The notes beneath the pieces were generated by a model, which saw only the letters and a program-made list of their open reading frames with translations, made no database searches and was not told the origin of the DNA. Source: Adiantum capillus-veneris (Eukaryota; Streptophyta; Polypodiopsida; Polypodiales; Pteridaceae). Taken from it: a stretch of DNA of 60,000 nt. This document shows, in pieces, positions 19,797-31,600 of the stretch; position 1 is the first letter of the stretch, and each line of letters opens with the position of its first letter. A program made the position numbers and the translations under genes. The DNA lies in the NCBI GenBank assembly GCA_014529385.2, contig CM043964.1, positions 105,017,587 through 105,077,586 on the forward strand, in the 5' to 3' direction.

Positions 19797-22663
19797 TGAG
19801 CTAGCTTGGATAAGTGGTGGACCTTAAAACAAAACACAATGGATAATAGGTTGAATAAGTGGTGGACCTCCGCCCCAAACCGTCCATGGGGGTAAATATG
19901 ATAGTTACACTCCATTCACATGTTGAAGATGATGAAACAGGAAACAGAAGCCGTTCAAGCCCTCAGAATTTTGTTCTGAGCAGCGTAGCAGAAGTTACTT
20001 TTCGGAGGCGTTTAGATCAAGAGGGTGTGCTTTCTGACAGATTTTCTTCAACATCACACATAGACCTTCAAAAAATAGAGATAACCTTTTTCAATAGAGC
20101 TAGCTTGGACAAGTGGTGGACCTTCAAACCAATTTGGAATAAAACCTTTATAACACATGGGATAGTAGGCTGGACAAGTGGTGGACCTCTGCCCCGGACC
20201 ATCCATGGTAGTAAACATAGTAGCTACACTCCTTTCACACAATGACCTTCAAACAATAGAGATAGGACTATTGAATAGAGCTAACTTGGACAATTGGTGG
20301 ACCTTCAAACTATCTTGGGCTAAAACTTCCATAACACAATGGATAGTAGGTTGTACAAGAGTTGGACCACTACCCAAAACCATCCATGCTATCACAATAG
20401 AGATAGGACTATTTCATAGAGCTAGCTTGGACAAGTGATGGACCTTAAAACCACCTTGGGCTATTACCTGCATAACACAATGGTTAGTAGGTGGAAAAAG
20501 TGGTGGAACTTTGCCCCAAACCATCCCTAGTAGTAAACACAGTAGACAATCCATTCACACATTGACCTTCAAACAATACAGATAGCTGCTTTCAATAGAT
20601 CTAGCTTGGACATGACCTTCAAACAATAGAGAAAGCTTCTTTCAATAGATCTAGCTTGGACAGGTGATGGACCTTCAAACCACCTTGGGATAAAACCTTT
20701 ATAACGCAAGGGATAGTAAATCGAACAAGTGTTTGACCTCTACCCAAAACCATCCATGCTATGAGAGTAGAGATAGGATTATTCAATAGAGCTAGCTTGG
20801 ACAGGTGGTGGACCTTCAAACCACCTTGGGGTAAAACCTCAATAACACAATGGTTAGTAGGTTGGACAAGTGATGGACGTCTGTCCCAAATCCTCCATGG
20901 TAGTAAACATAGTAGCTAGACTCCATTCACCTTTTGACCTTCAAACAATAGCCCGTTGGCTTCTTTCAATACAGCTAGCTTGGACAGGTGGTGGACCTTC
21001 AAAAAACCTTTGGCTGAAACATCCATAACACAGTGGCTACTACGTTGGACAAATGGTGGAGCTCTACCCCAAACCATTCATGGTAGTAAGTAGCTACATT
21101 GTATTCACACACTAACCTTTAAACAATAGAGATAGCTTCTTTCAAAAGATCTAGCTTGGATAAGTGGTAGATCTGTAAACCCCCTTGGGCTGAAACCTCC
21201 ATAACACAATGGATAGTAGGTTGGACAAGTGTTGGACCTCTACCCAAAACTATCCACGCTATCAAAGTAGAGATAGGACTATTCAATAGAGCTAGCTTGG
21301 ATAGGTGGTAGACATTCAAACGACCTTGGGCTAAAACCTCCATTACACAGTGGTTAGTAGGTTGGACAAGTGATGGACCTCTGCCCAAACCATCCATAGT
21401 AGTATTAAATATAGTAGCTACACTCCATTCACACTTTGATGTTCAAACAATAGAGATAAATTCTTTCATACCATCTTGGGCTAAATCCTCAACTACACAA
21501 CGGATAGTAGGTTGGACAACTGTTGGACCTCTACCCAAACCATCCTCGCTATCGGAGTAGAGATGGGACTATTTAATAAAGCTAGCTTGGATAAGTGGCC
21601 GGCCTTCAAACCACCTTGGTCAAAAACCTCTACAACACAATGGTTAGTAGGTGTTTGAAAATTGAAGGACCTCTACCCCAAACCATACATGGTAGTAAAC
21701 ATAGTACTTACACTCCATTCAAATATTGACCTTCAAACAATAGCTATAGATTCCTTCGATAGAGCTAGTCTGGATAGGTGGTGGACCTTCAAACAACTTC
21801 GCACTATAACCTCCATAACGCACTGGCTAATAGGTTGGACAAGTGGTGGAGTTTTGTTCCAAACCATCCATGGTAGTAAACATAGTAGCTCCACTCCATT
21901 CACACATTGACCTTCAAAGAAAGAGATAGTTTCTTTCAATAGATCAAACTTGGACAGGTGGTGGACGTTCAAACCACCTTGGGGTAAAACCTCAAGGACA
22001 CAATCGATAGTAGGTTGGAAAAGTGATGGACCTCTACCCCAAACCATCAATGTGATCAAACTAGAGATAGGACTATTCAATAGAGCTAGCTTGGACAGGT
22101 GGTGGACCTTCAAGCCACCTTGGGCTAAAACCTCCATAAAAATATGTTAGTAGGTTGGAATAGTGGTGGACCTATGTCCCAAACCATCCATGGTAGTAAA
22201 CATAGTAGTACACTCCATTAACAAATTTATATTCAAACCACCTAGGGCTAAAACTTCCATAACACAATGGATAGTAGGTTGGACAAGCGGTGGACCTCTA
22301 CCCCAAACCATCCATGGTAGTACACGTAGTAGCTACACTCCATTCACACATTGACCTTCAAACAATAGAGATAGATTCTTTCAATAGGGCTAGCGTAGAT
22401 AGGTGGTGGACCTTCAAACCACCTTGGGCTAAAAACTTTATAACACAAGTGATAGTAGGTTTCACAAGTGGTGGACCTCTACCCTAGACCAGCCATGGTA
22501 GTAAACATAATAGCTACACTCCATAGGCATTGATCTTCAAACAATAGATATAGGACTATTGAATAGTGCTAGCTTGGACAAGTGGTGGTCCTTAAAACCA
22601 CCTTGGGCTAAACCCACCATAACACAAGGGATAGTAGGTTGGACAAGTGGTGGACCTATGTCC
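19797..22663. repeat. Satellite array B with long and short monomers
   Basis: Class I satellite. Long monomers (about 180 bp) are mixed with short ones (about 135 bp). The short ones replace the GGTAGTAAACAT...TTCAAACAA block by CTATCAGAG and usually read GTGTTGGACC instead of GTGGTGGACC (e.g. 20,355, 20,715, 21,225, 21,515). The right part (20,500-22,660) matches 29,700-31,340 unit for unit. The array ends abruptly at 22,663 against pol (..CCTATGTCCC|ATATTTCCCC). Confidence 0.95.
19921..20053. mobile_element. 133-bp solo LTR (TRIM/copia-like)
   Basis: The insert starts TGTTGAAGATGATGAAACAG and ends TTCTTCAACA; its 9-bp termini TGTTGAAGA/TCTTCAACA are inverted. A 5-bp TCACA duplication flanks it (19,916-19,920 and 20,054-20,058), and removal restores the satellite CCATTCACACAT block. 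TG...CA ends with a 5-bp TSD and this size fit a solo LTR of a terminal-repeat-in-miniature or small copia element. Confidence 0.85.
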
Positions 22664-24016
22664 CATATTTCCCCATTTATTCATCACTTATTATGAGGAA
22701 ATTAGAGGCTTTAAGGGAGAGGAACTTCGCATTCCAATCAAGGAAGGAGCTCAGCCCGTACGCCAAAAGCTAAGGAGAATGGGACAGGTACAACTTAATG
22801 CTTTAAAGGAAGAGGTAGACAAGCTTCTTGAAGTAGGTTTCATATGTCCTGTGAGTACCGCAGAATGGGTGAGTCCTGTTGTTGTCACACCCAACAAGGA
22901 TGGAAAGTGGAGGATATGTGTTGATTTTAAGCCTCTAGATGCAGCCATGAAGAGGGATCCATACCCTCTTCCTTTCATAGATGACATACTTGATTCTATT
23001 GCAAGGCATGAGAGGTATAGTGTATGTGATGGATTCGCTAGATATTTTTAGCTCACCTTGGATTTAGAAGATCAAAAGAAGACCACATTTATCACACCAT
23101 GGGGATGATTTTGTTATTGTGTTTCCTTTTGGTCTTATGAACGGTTGTGCGTGGTATCAAAAGCCTCTCAATAAGGTGTTCTCTCCCTTTCTTGGCAAGT
23201 TTGTGAAGGATCTTATTGATGAATTTTGTGTTTATAGCTCTAAAGGATCATTATGTAAAGCTTGGTATGGCCTTGAAGCGATATGATGAAAGTGGAGGTC
23301 AACTCAACCCAAAGAAATGTCATCTTGCTCAACCAAGAGTGAATTTTTTGGGGCATATGATCTCAGAGAATGGGATTGAAGCGGATCCTGACAAAGTGAA
23401 GGCTTTGGTGCTCCTCCCATCACCTAAAGATACAAAGAAAATTTCTACTTTCATTCAAAAGGTGAAGTATATGGCAAGGTTATCCTCTACAACAAGTAAC
23501 AAGGTTGGATCCTCTATAATGGACAAATGAATGTGAAGAGGTTTTCAAGGTATCAAAGAGGTTCTTGGTTCTCTTCCTGGTATGCAAGCTCCTAATTGGG
23601 ATAAGGAGTTTTATGTGAATCCATCAGTAGGTGAGGTTTCCATTGGAGCTATGCTTCTTCAAAGAGGTAACAACTCCCACTACATGAAGCCTATCTATTG
23701 TGCTAGCTGGGTGAAGCTAGAGGTGGAAAGAGACTATACTGGAAGGATCTCATTATGGTAAGTGTGATTTATGCATGTAGAAGGCTTAGGCACTACCTTC
23801 TCCATAAACCATTCACATTCCTAACTAGCTACACTTTTTTACCTCAATTGGTGAATAGCCCTACTTTATCAAAGAGGCTTATGAAGTGGATTGTGGAGCT
23901 ACAGGAATTCCAATTATTTTTTCTTGTTGAGGAGAGTACAAGGGCTACATTGACTCATTTTCTTAACTATAAGGAAAGCCCTCTTCTTCTTAAGGAGGAT
24001 GTAGTAGAGGAAACAC

Positions 24017-24483
24017 ATGGAAGCTCCTAACATAGACAATGCCTATCTATTGCTTTTTGATGGCTCTTATAGGAAAGTGCATGGTGAAGCTTTAGGAGGT
24101 GTGATAATTTATGATCCTCAAGGTCCTTTGGTAACTAAAATGAGTTTGAATCTTACAACACAAAGCAACAATGGAGCTGAGTATGCTACTTTGGAGAAAG
24201 GTCTCAACCTTTGCCTTGAGCTTGGCATCCGTCATGTGAGGGTAAGAGGTGATGCTTTTTTGGTGTTTAAGCAAGTACTTGGGGTGTGGCAAGGTAAGAT
24301 TCCAAGGATGAAAGATATGTGTTTTCAAGTGAAGAATCTGCTTAAGAATTTTGAAGCTTGGAGTTTAAGGCATAAGGACAGGTCTCAAAATGAAAAAGCA
24401 CATGGTGCAACGCAAGCTTCCATTGGACAAATGTATGTGATAAGGGCTGATTCTCCTCTTTATTTGGGAAGGGAAGATTTATA
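24017..24483 (+). pseudogene. Second (archaeal-type) RNase H domain of the Tat-like pol
   Basis: This domain is open over 155 codons. Active-site D (FDGS), E (GAEY) and D (RGDA) are visible; the last acidic position reads NEKAHGA rather than N..AD. It sits between the retroviral-type RNase H and the integrase, which is the diagnostic arrangement for Tat/Ogre-like elements. Confidence 0.85.
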
Positions 24484-24574
24484 GAGGGAGTAAGATTTTC
24501 TACAAACATGTATTCTTCCATCAGAGTTGGAGAAGTAAAAAAAGTACGCCTTCCTACGCCGTGCCAAAAGGTAT

Positions 24575-27176
24575 GTGCTACTTGGTGATGCCTTGTATAT
24601 GAAGGGGGCTGATCTTGTGATGAGAAAAGTACCTTGGAAAGAGGAAATTTATAAAATTTTAGAGGAGAATCATGAGGGTTCTTGTGGTGGTCACTTTGCT
24701 TCAAAGGTCACTTTGCATAAAGTCTTGCAGGAGGGGTATATGTGGCCAAGCATTCAACGTGATTTTCAACATTGGTGCAAGTCTTGTAAAGAGTGTCAAA
24801 GCATGGAAAATAGGGTTCTCAAATCAGAAATTAGAGGCACCATTGTGGCTTAAAACTTGTTTGAGAAGTGGGGTATTGATGCAATAGGTCCTCTACCTAT
24901 GACATCTAGAGGCAAATGTTACATACTTACTGGTGTTGACTATCTATCCAAGTGGGCCGAAGCCAAAGCTGTTAACACTAGAATGGTAACAGGACACTTT
25001 TATGTCCTTGGGCACTTTTGTGTCCTGTTAAGTGACCATTTTGCTTGAATTATTTGAAGAGTATGAAAATGAATTTATAGGTGCTATATATCCACAAAGT
25101 TGTCTTATGAGCTGAAAAAAAACTTAGCATTTTTTTTGGAGCATCGATCTCACCATTAACCTTACTCTTGCACAACATTTTTGAACCTAAACTGTGTGAA
25201 AAAACGGGTCCTGTTTTTGGTTTTTTTTCAATTTTTGGCAACTATACCACTCTAAACTTCATGTTTGTGAGGTTTAGATGGCTAGAGGTTAGGCCTTCAT
25301 AGTTCTCAACATGTTTTGATGCTTGTAGGGAGAGCTAAGTGTTAAAATTGAAAGGTATGACCAATTTACAAGAATTGCATAATCCTGTTTTTTGGGTAAA
25401 ATTAGCACTTTTATGATTTTTTTGGTGGCTTTCTTAATATCCAAATTCAATTTTGATTGTGTAAGTGTAATTTATGACATAAAGCTAATCTTCCTTGAGT
25501 TTTGGGGGACCTAATAGGCTATATAGCATAGTATATGATGATGGTTGATTTTTTTGATTGCTGAAGAATACGATACATTTTAGAGTAGCAAGTATAACTT
25601 TCTCAATATTGCTACTTTCTAAGGCCAATTGTGTGTACTTTGTAGGTAGTAACCATATCTAATCATAGACTACAAACTTGTCTAGATATTGAGTAGTTTC
25701 TATGGGTTTCTAGAGGTCATAATGCTAAACCCAGTTTTTTCATGTTTGCTGTATTTAGCACTTTATCATTGCCCCCAAGGTTCCAATTGTAAGAGATCCA
25801 TTATCCTTTTGACATGCTCCATGGATCCTTTTGAATCCAAAGGCCCAAAGGGAACTAAGAGAACATGTATATAGTATCTGTATTGAGCGTGACTATAGAA
25901 ACTTTGATGATAGGTCCGCAAAATGGCAAAAATGCAACTTTTTGTACCTTTTTTTTTTGCCCAAAAAAATTAGTGAGGTAAAAGCAACCATATGTTTTGG
26001 TCACCAACCCATTGAAGTTAATGGGGCATTTTATCTCATGTCCTACAAAAATCCCCACTCTTATTTATGCAATCAACCGTAAGAAATTGCTGTTTTGAGC
26101 AACATGCACTGTTCCATCAACTTTGGAGGCTTGTAGTGACCAAGGGATGAGAAAAATTACAAGTTTATCATTTTTTCCATATGTAGTAGTTATTGAACTA
26201 TAAGCTCATGAAAGGATTTTTCAAAATGAGTGGATCTACTATGGTTTTGGAATTTTTTCCCAAAACCCTGAAAGGACACTTTTATGTCCTGTTAGGTTAC
26301 CATTCTAGTGTTAAGCACATCACGAGTAAAGATGTTTCCTTATTTATATATAAATATATTTTCTGCAAATTTGGCATGCCATTGGAGTTACTTTCTGACA
26401 AGGGTCCACGTTTCAGGGGAGAGTTGGTGGATTATCTATGTGAGAAGCGTCATGTGCATCACAGGTTTACTACTCCATATTATCCCCAATGCAATGGCAT
26501 GAATGAAAGCTTTAATGGAGAGCTCATAAGGATGCTTAAAAAGATGACAAGAAACAACGTGAAGAATTGGGATTTATAGATACCTTGTGCTCTATGAGCT
26601 TACATGACTGCCATCAAATCAGGTACTGGTTTCTCTCCCTTCCATCTAGTTTTTGGCAAAGACACTTTACTTCCTATTGAGGTGGAGATACCAGCCTTGA
26701 AAATGATGCTAGAGATCGAAGAAGATCCCAATGATGCATTCAAGGAAAGAATTTTATATTTGCAATGTGTACAATTGGATAGGTTGTTGGCTTTTGAGCA
26801 TTATGAGCAGGTCTTGAAGAAGAATCAAGCAAAGGTAAAGGACAAGGACATCAAGAAGGGTGACATGGTGATTTTTTACAATAGTAAGCTTGATAGAACT
26901 TTTCAAAAGAAATTTAAAATCAAGTGGAAAGGTCCTTTCTTGGTCTTAAACAGGTTTCCAAATGGCACATATCAACTTGCTGACTTGGATGGTACCCCAC
27001 ATAAAGCACGTGTGAATGGCTACAGGTTGAAGAAGTATATTGCAAGGTTGATGACTGTGATTGAGGATGAGACTTCTTTTGAAGAATTTTTTGATCATGT
27101 GGCTAATGATGAAGATGAAGTGAAGAATCCCTCATGTGGTTTACAGGATCTCTTTTGCGCCACTGATCATGAATGA
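24575..27176 (+). pseudogene. Integrase of the Tat-like element, split by an insertion
   Basis: The N-terminal zinc module reads HEGSCGGHFA...WCKSCKECQ (HH-CC). The core begins FEKWGIDAIGPLPM and YILTGVDYLSKWAEAKAV, breaks at 24,972, and resumes at 26,311 with HITSKDVSLFIYKYIFCKFG, LLSDKGPRFRGELVDYL and YPQCNGMNESFNGELIRML. The D,D,E residues are all identifiable. After one stop at 26,577 the C-terminal part (26,604-27,176) reads GFSPFHLVFGKDTLLPIEVE and FKIKWKGPFLVLNRFPNGTY. It ends in an acidic tail with TGA at 27,174. Confidence 0.92.
24976..26310. mobile_element. 1,335-bp TTAA-flanked inverted-repeat element in integrase
   Basis: The insert begins CACTAGAATGGTAAC and ends with its exact complement GTTACCATTCTAGTG. 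Both sides carry TTAA (24,972-24,975 and 26,311-26,314). Keeping a single TTAA rejoins the integrase in frame (AKAV then KHITSKDV), which strongly supports this as the insertion footprint. AGGACA(C/T) words continue the inverted similarity after a 5-base gap, and the left end itself folds back (TGGTAACAGGACAC...GTGTCCTGTTAAGTGACCA). The interior is AT-rich with no transposase. A TTAA duplication is the hallmark of the piggyBac superfamily; PIF/Harbinger with TAA is the main alternative. Confidence 0.85.
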
Positions 27177-28070
27177 TCTAGCAGCTTGGGGTGTGTGGCA
27201 AACTATATTGGGGGCACATTTTTGACACTCTTTTTTTTGTAAATTTTTACATATGGACATGATGCCCGATGTCAAAAGGGTGTGTGGCCTTTATTTTTGT
27301 GGGTTTTTTAGCTTTCTTGATCAAGAACATGTACATGCACTCAAAGTCGCTAGTCTAGTGACAGCTCTCGGGCTACTGTAAGTGCCCGTGAGTGAGTTTT
27401 TTGAAGTGAGACTTGTATATAACTAAAACTCATGTACAAACTTAAAAAAGTTCATCAAAAATCCATTAAATTTCAGGTTTGAGCTTGTTGTGCCTCCTTG
27501 ATGGTTTATGTTGCAATTTTTGCCCCCGCCTTGCCTACTCTACGTGTAGTCGTGTTGGGACAGCTCCCTATTCGCATCCATTTTGCATGTAGCGGTGTGT
27601 AGATTCAAATTAATTCATCTTCAGATTTCTATCCAGTCAATTTTCAAGCTTTAAAGCTCCCCAATTGGAGTTGTGCTCTTCAAGTTACGACTAGTTCTCT
27701 GCAGGGTTATGGCTATGGCAGCCTAGTGGAAAATTGTGTACACACAGATTGGGAGGGCATGTATCTTTGAATTGTGGTATTGATGTTGAATTTATGGGTT
27801 TGTGCTATTCAATGGTGAAAGGGGAGGCCCTTGTCTTCATATGAATTGGTCGGCATGTGCTATAAACCCACACTTTGGCGGGGTTTTTCACCTATGTGAC
27901 ATAGTCTCTTGGGTGGGCGACGGCCGGTAGATTCCCAAGGGGACTACTCTTGCATGACTTGTGGTGTTTCAAAGGTATTTATCAAGGATTATGGTGTTCT
28001 TGTAGTTCTCTTTCAACACTCTTGGGTGACATCGCTATAGAGGTGTTCTAGTTTGCTTGTTTCCCAACAG
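27177..28070 (+). mobile_element. LTR/untranslated region between pol and gag
   Basis: Pol ends at 27,176 and a primer-binding site and gag follow at 28,076, so this interval should be an LTR plus short untranslated flanks. A purine-rich TTGGGGGCAC stretch at about 27,209 may be the polypurine tract. The last 70 bases resemble the LTR end at 7,327. The exact TG start could not be fixed. Order pol-LTR-gag implies two tandem copies sharing one LTR. Confidence 0.6.
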
Positions 28071-28075
28071 TGTTT

Positions 28076-28094
28076 TGGTGCCCGCCACCGAGGA
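28076..28094 (+). promoter_or_regulatory. Primer-binding-site-like sequence
   Basis: TGGTGCCCGCCACCGAGGA just after the LTR end is related to the site at 7,334 (TGGCGCCCCCACGGAGGA). The tRNA is not identified. Confidence 0.55.
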
Positions 28095-28136
28095 ACCGCT
28101 TCAAGTTACCTTCAGTTTTTACAGGTTTTAGAAGAC

Positions 28137-28661
28137 ATGGAGTTTAATTTTCCAGATTCTAGTGGGAAATCAAATGAAGGTTCCAAAGGTTTCATTGAGA
28201 GAATGGAGTTTGCTTGCCTTCTTGCTGACAAGCAAGACCCAGTCTTGCTGCTACGAATCTTCTACTTCTCTTTGAAGGGAGATGCTAGGGAATGGTTGGA
28301 AGGCTACGAAAAGGAGTTAAAATCAGCCCAACCTCCTCAATTTATGAATTATGAAATGGTAAGGCATTCTTTTCTTACACACTTTCAGCAGGTGGAAGAC
28401 CCACAAAACGTATGGCAGTCTATTCAAGGCTTGGTACAGGGTGAAGGCTAGACCGTAGAAGACTTTGTGAAGGCATTCAATGCATTATGGACAAAGTGGT
28501 GTACATATTTAGTTGCTGAAATTCCTCCAGCCATGTTGAAGAAGGACAGGTTTCTTGAAAGTTTGAGGAGTAACCTAAGCTTGAAGGTAGAGCTTAAGCA
28601 GCCAAGGACCTTTGAAGAGGCAGTCGAAATTGCAAAGAATAAAGAGTGGAAAGTAGAGAGG
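28137..28661 (+). pseudogene. Ty3/gypsy gag (capsid part), running into satellite
   Basis: The ATG at 28,137 lies only 43 bases after the PBS and opens MEFNFPDSSGKSNEGSKGFI, then DPVLLLRIFYFSLKGDAREW, MVRHSFLTHFQQVEDPQNVW. A TAG follows at 28,449, then TVEDFVKAFNALWTKW, LKKDRFLESLRSNLSLKVEL and TFEEAVEIAKNKEWKVER. At 28,662 the frame passes directly into the satellite word GTTAGTAGGTTGGACAAG. Nucleocapsid knuckle and protease are missing. Confidence 0.88.
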
Positions 28662-31600
28662 TTAGTAGGTTGGACAAGTGGTGGACCTCTGCCCAGACCA
28701 TCCCTGGTAGTAAACATAGTAGCTACACTCCATTCACACACTGACCTTCAAACAATAGAGATATGACTATTCAATAATGATAGCTTGGATAGGTGGTGGA
28801 CCTTCAAACCACCTTGGGCTAAGACCTCCGTAACACAATGGATAGTAGGTTGGACAAGTGTTGGACATCTACTTGAAACCATCCATGCTATCATGGTAGA
28901 GATAGGACTATTCAATAGAACTAGGTTGGATAGGTGGTGGACCTTCAAACCACCTTGGGCTACCTTGGGATAAAACCTCCATAACACAATGGTTAGTAGG
29001 TTGGACAAGTGGTGGACCTCTACCCCAAACCACACATGGTAGTAAACATAGTAGCTACACTTCATTCAGACATTGACCTTCAAACAATAGAGATCGATTT
29101 TTTAATAGCGCTAGCTTGGCTAGATGTTGGGACATCAAAAAACCTTGGGCTAAAACCTCCATAACACAATGGTAAATAGGTTGGACAAGTGGTGAACCTC
29201 TACCCCAAACCATCCATGGTATTAAACATAGTAGCTACACTCCATTCAAAAATTGAGGTTCAAACAATAGAGATAGATTCTTTCAATCAATCTAGCTTGA
29301 ACATGTGGTGGACCTTCAAACAAACTTGGTCTAAAACCTCAATAACACAATGGATAGTGGATTGGACTAGTGTTGGACCTCTACCCCAAACCATCCACGC
29401 TATCAGAGTAGAGATAGGACTATTCAATAAAGGGAGCTTGGATAGGTGGTGGATCTTCAAACCACCCGGGGTTAAAACCTCTATAACACAATGGTTAGTA
29501 GGTTGAACAAGTGATGGACCTATGCCCCAAACCAAACATGGTAGTAGACATAGTAGCTATACTCCATGCATGCATTGATCTTCAAACAATAGAGATAGCT
29601 TCTTTAAAAAGAGCTAGCTTGTACATGTGATGGATCTTCGAACAACCTTGGGCTATAACCTGCATAACACAATGGTTCGTACATTGGACAAGTGGTGGAC
29701 CTCTGCCCCAAACAATCCCTGGTAGTAAACCTAGAAGACACTCCATTCACACATTGATCTTCAAACAGTAGACATAGCTACTTTCAATAGATCTAGCTTG
29801 TACATGACCTTCAAACAATAGGGAAAGCTTCTTTCAATGTATTTAGCTTGTAAAGGTGATGGACCTTCAAACCACCTTGGGCTAAAACCTTTATAACACA
29901 AGGGATATTAAATTGGACAAGTGTTTGACCTCTACCCAAAACCATCTATGCTATCAGAGTAGAGATAGGATTATTCAATAGAGCTAGCTTGGAGAAGTGG
30001 TGGACCTTCAAACCACCTTGGGCTAAAACCTCAATAACACAATGATTAGTAGGTTGGACAAGTGATGGACCTCTGTCCCAAACCCTCCATGGTAGTAAGC
30101 ATAGTACCTAGACTCCATTCACCTTTTGATTTTCAAACAATAGCTCATTAGCTTCTTTCAATACAACTAGCTTGGACCTGTGGTGGACCTTCAGAAAACA
30201 TTTGGCTTTGAAACCTCCATAACACAGTGTGGCTACTATGTTGGACAAATGGTGGAGCTCTACCCCAAACCATTCATGGTAGTAAACATAGTAGCTACAC
30301 TGTATTCACACATTGACCTTTAAACAATAAAGATAGCTTCTTTCAATAGATCTAGCTTGGATAACTGGTAGACCTGCAAACCTCCTTGGGCTAAAACCTC
30401 CATAACACAATGGATAGTAGGTTGGATAAGTGTTGGACCTCTACCCAAAACTATCCATGCTATCAAAGTAGAGATAGGACTATTCAATAGAGCTAGCTTG
30501 GACAGGAGGTGGACTTTCAAACCACCTTGGGCTAGAACCACCATAACACAATGGTTAGTAGGTTGGACAAGTGATGGATCTCTTCCCAAATCATCCATGG
30601 TAGTGGTAAACATAGTATCTACACTCCATTCACACTTTGATGTTCCAAAAATAGAGATAACTTATTTCATACCACCTTGGGCTAAAACCTCAACTACACA
30701 ATGGATAGTAGGTTGGATAAGTATTGGACCTCTATCCCAAAAACATCCACGCTACTGGAATAGAGATAGGACTATTCAATAAAGCTAGCTTGGACAAGTG
30801 CTGGGCCTTCAAACCACCTTGGGCAAAACCTCCATAACACAATGGTTAGTAGGTGTTTGAGAAGTGATCGACCTCTACCCCAAACCATCCATGGTAGTAA
30901 ACATAGTAGTTACACTCCGTTCATAGATTGATCTTCAAACCACCTAGGGCTAAAACTTCTATAACACAATGGATAGTAGGTTGGACAAGCGGTGGACATC
31001 TACCACAAACCATCCATGGTAGTACACATAGTAGCTACAGTTCATTCACACATTGACCTTCAAACAATGGAGATAGCTTCTTTCAATAGGTCTAGCTTGG
31101 ATAGGTGGTGGACCTTCAAACAACCTAGGGCTAAAAGTTTATAACACAAGGGATAGTAGGTTGCACAAGTGGTAGTAAACATTGTAGCTACACTCCATTC
31201 ACGCATTGATCTTCAAAGAAGAGAGATAGCACTATTGAATACTGCTAGCTTGGACAACTGGTGGGCCTTCAAACCACCTTGGGCTAAACCCACCATAACA
31301 CAAGGGATAGTAGGTTGGGCAAGTGGTGGACCTATGTCCCAAACCATCCATGGTAATAGAGATAGTAGTTACACTCCATTCGCACATTGACCTTGAAATA
31401 ATAGAGATATCTTGAAAAAGTGGTCCACCTTCACACCACGTTGGGCTAGAACCTCTATAACACAATGGATAGTAGGCAGGACAAGAGGTGAAACTCTACC
31501 CCATACTATCCATGGTAATAAAGATAGTAGTTACACTGCATTCACGCATTGACCTTCAAATAATAGAGATAGCATGACACAATGGATAGTAGGTTGGACA

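Larger units (their letters stand above)
22664..27176 (+). pseudogene. Ty3/gypsy pol, Tat-like (RT, RNase H, second RNase H, integrase)
   Basis: Pol of a Ty3/gypsy element in the order RT, RNase H, archaeal-type RNase H, integrase. Two RNase H domains are characteristic of the Tat lineage. RT (22,680-23,530): YEEIRGFKGEELRIPI, GFICPVSTAEWVSPVVV, KWRICVDFKPLDAAMKRDPY, then a stop at 23,049. The catalytic box near 23,215 reads LIDEFCVY, with Glu where the second Asp should be. RNase H (about 23,570-24,015): NNSHYMKPIYCAS, and TSY in place of the usual TDH. Second RNase H (24,017-24,483): LLFDGSYRKVHGEALGGVI, NNGAEYATLEKGL and RVRGDAFLVFKQ, with D-E-D present. Integrase follows with its own entry. 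Protease and gag C terminus are missing, because the frame emerges directly from satellite. Several stops and frameshifts make it inactive. Confidence 0.92.

Noticed and set aside
24976-26310. CACTA (En/Spm) transposon, because the ends read CACTA
   Set aside because: CACTA elements make 3-bp duplications. The flanks here share TTAA, and 3-bp choices adjacent to CACTAG do not match on both sides.
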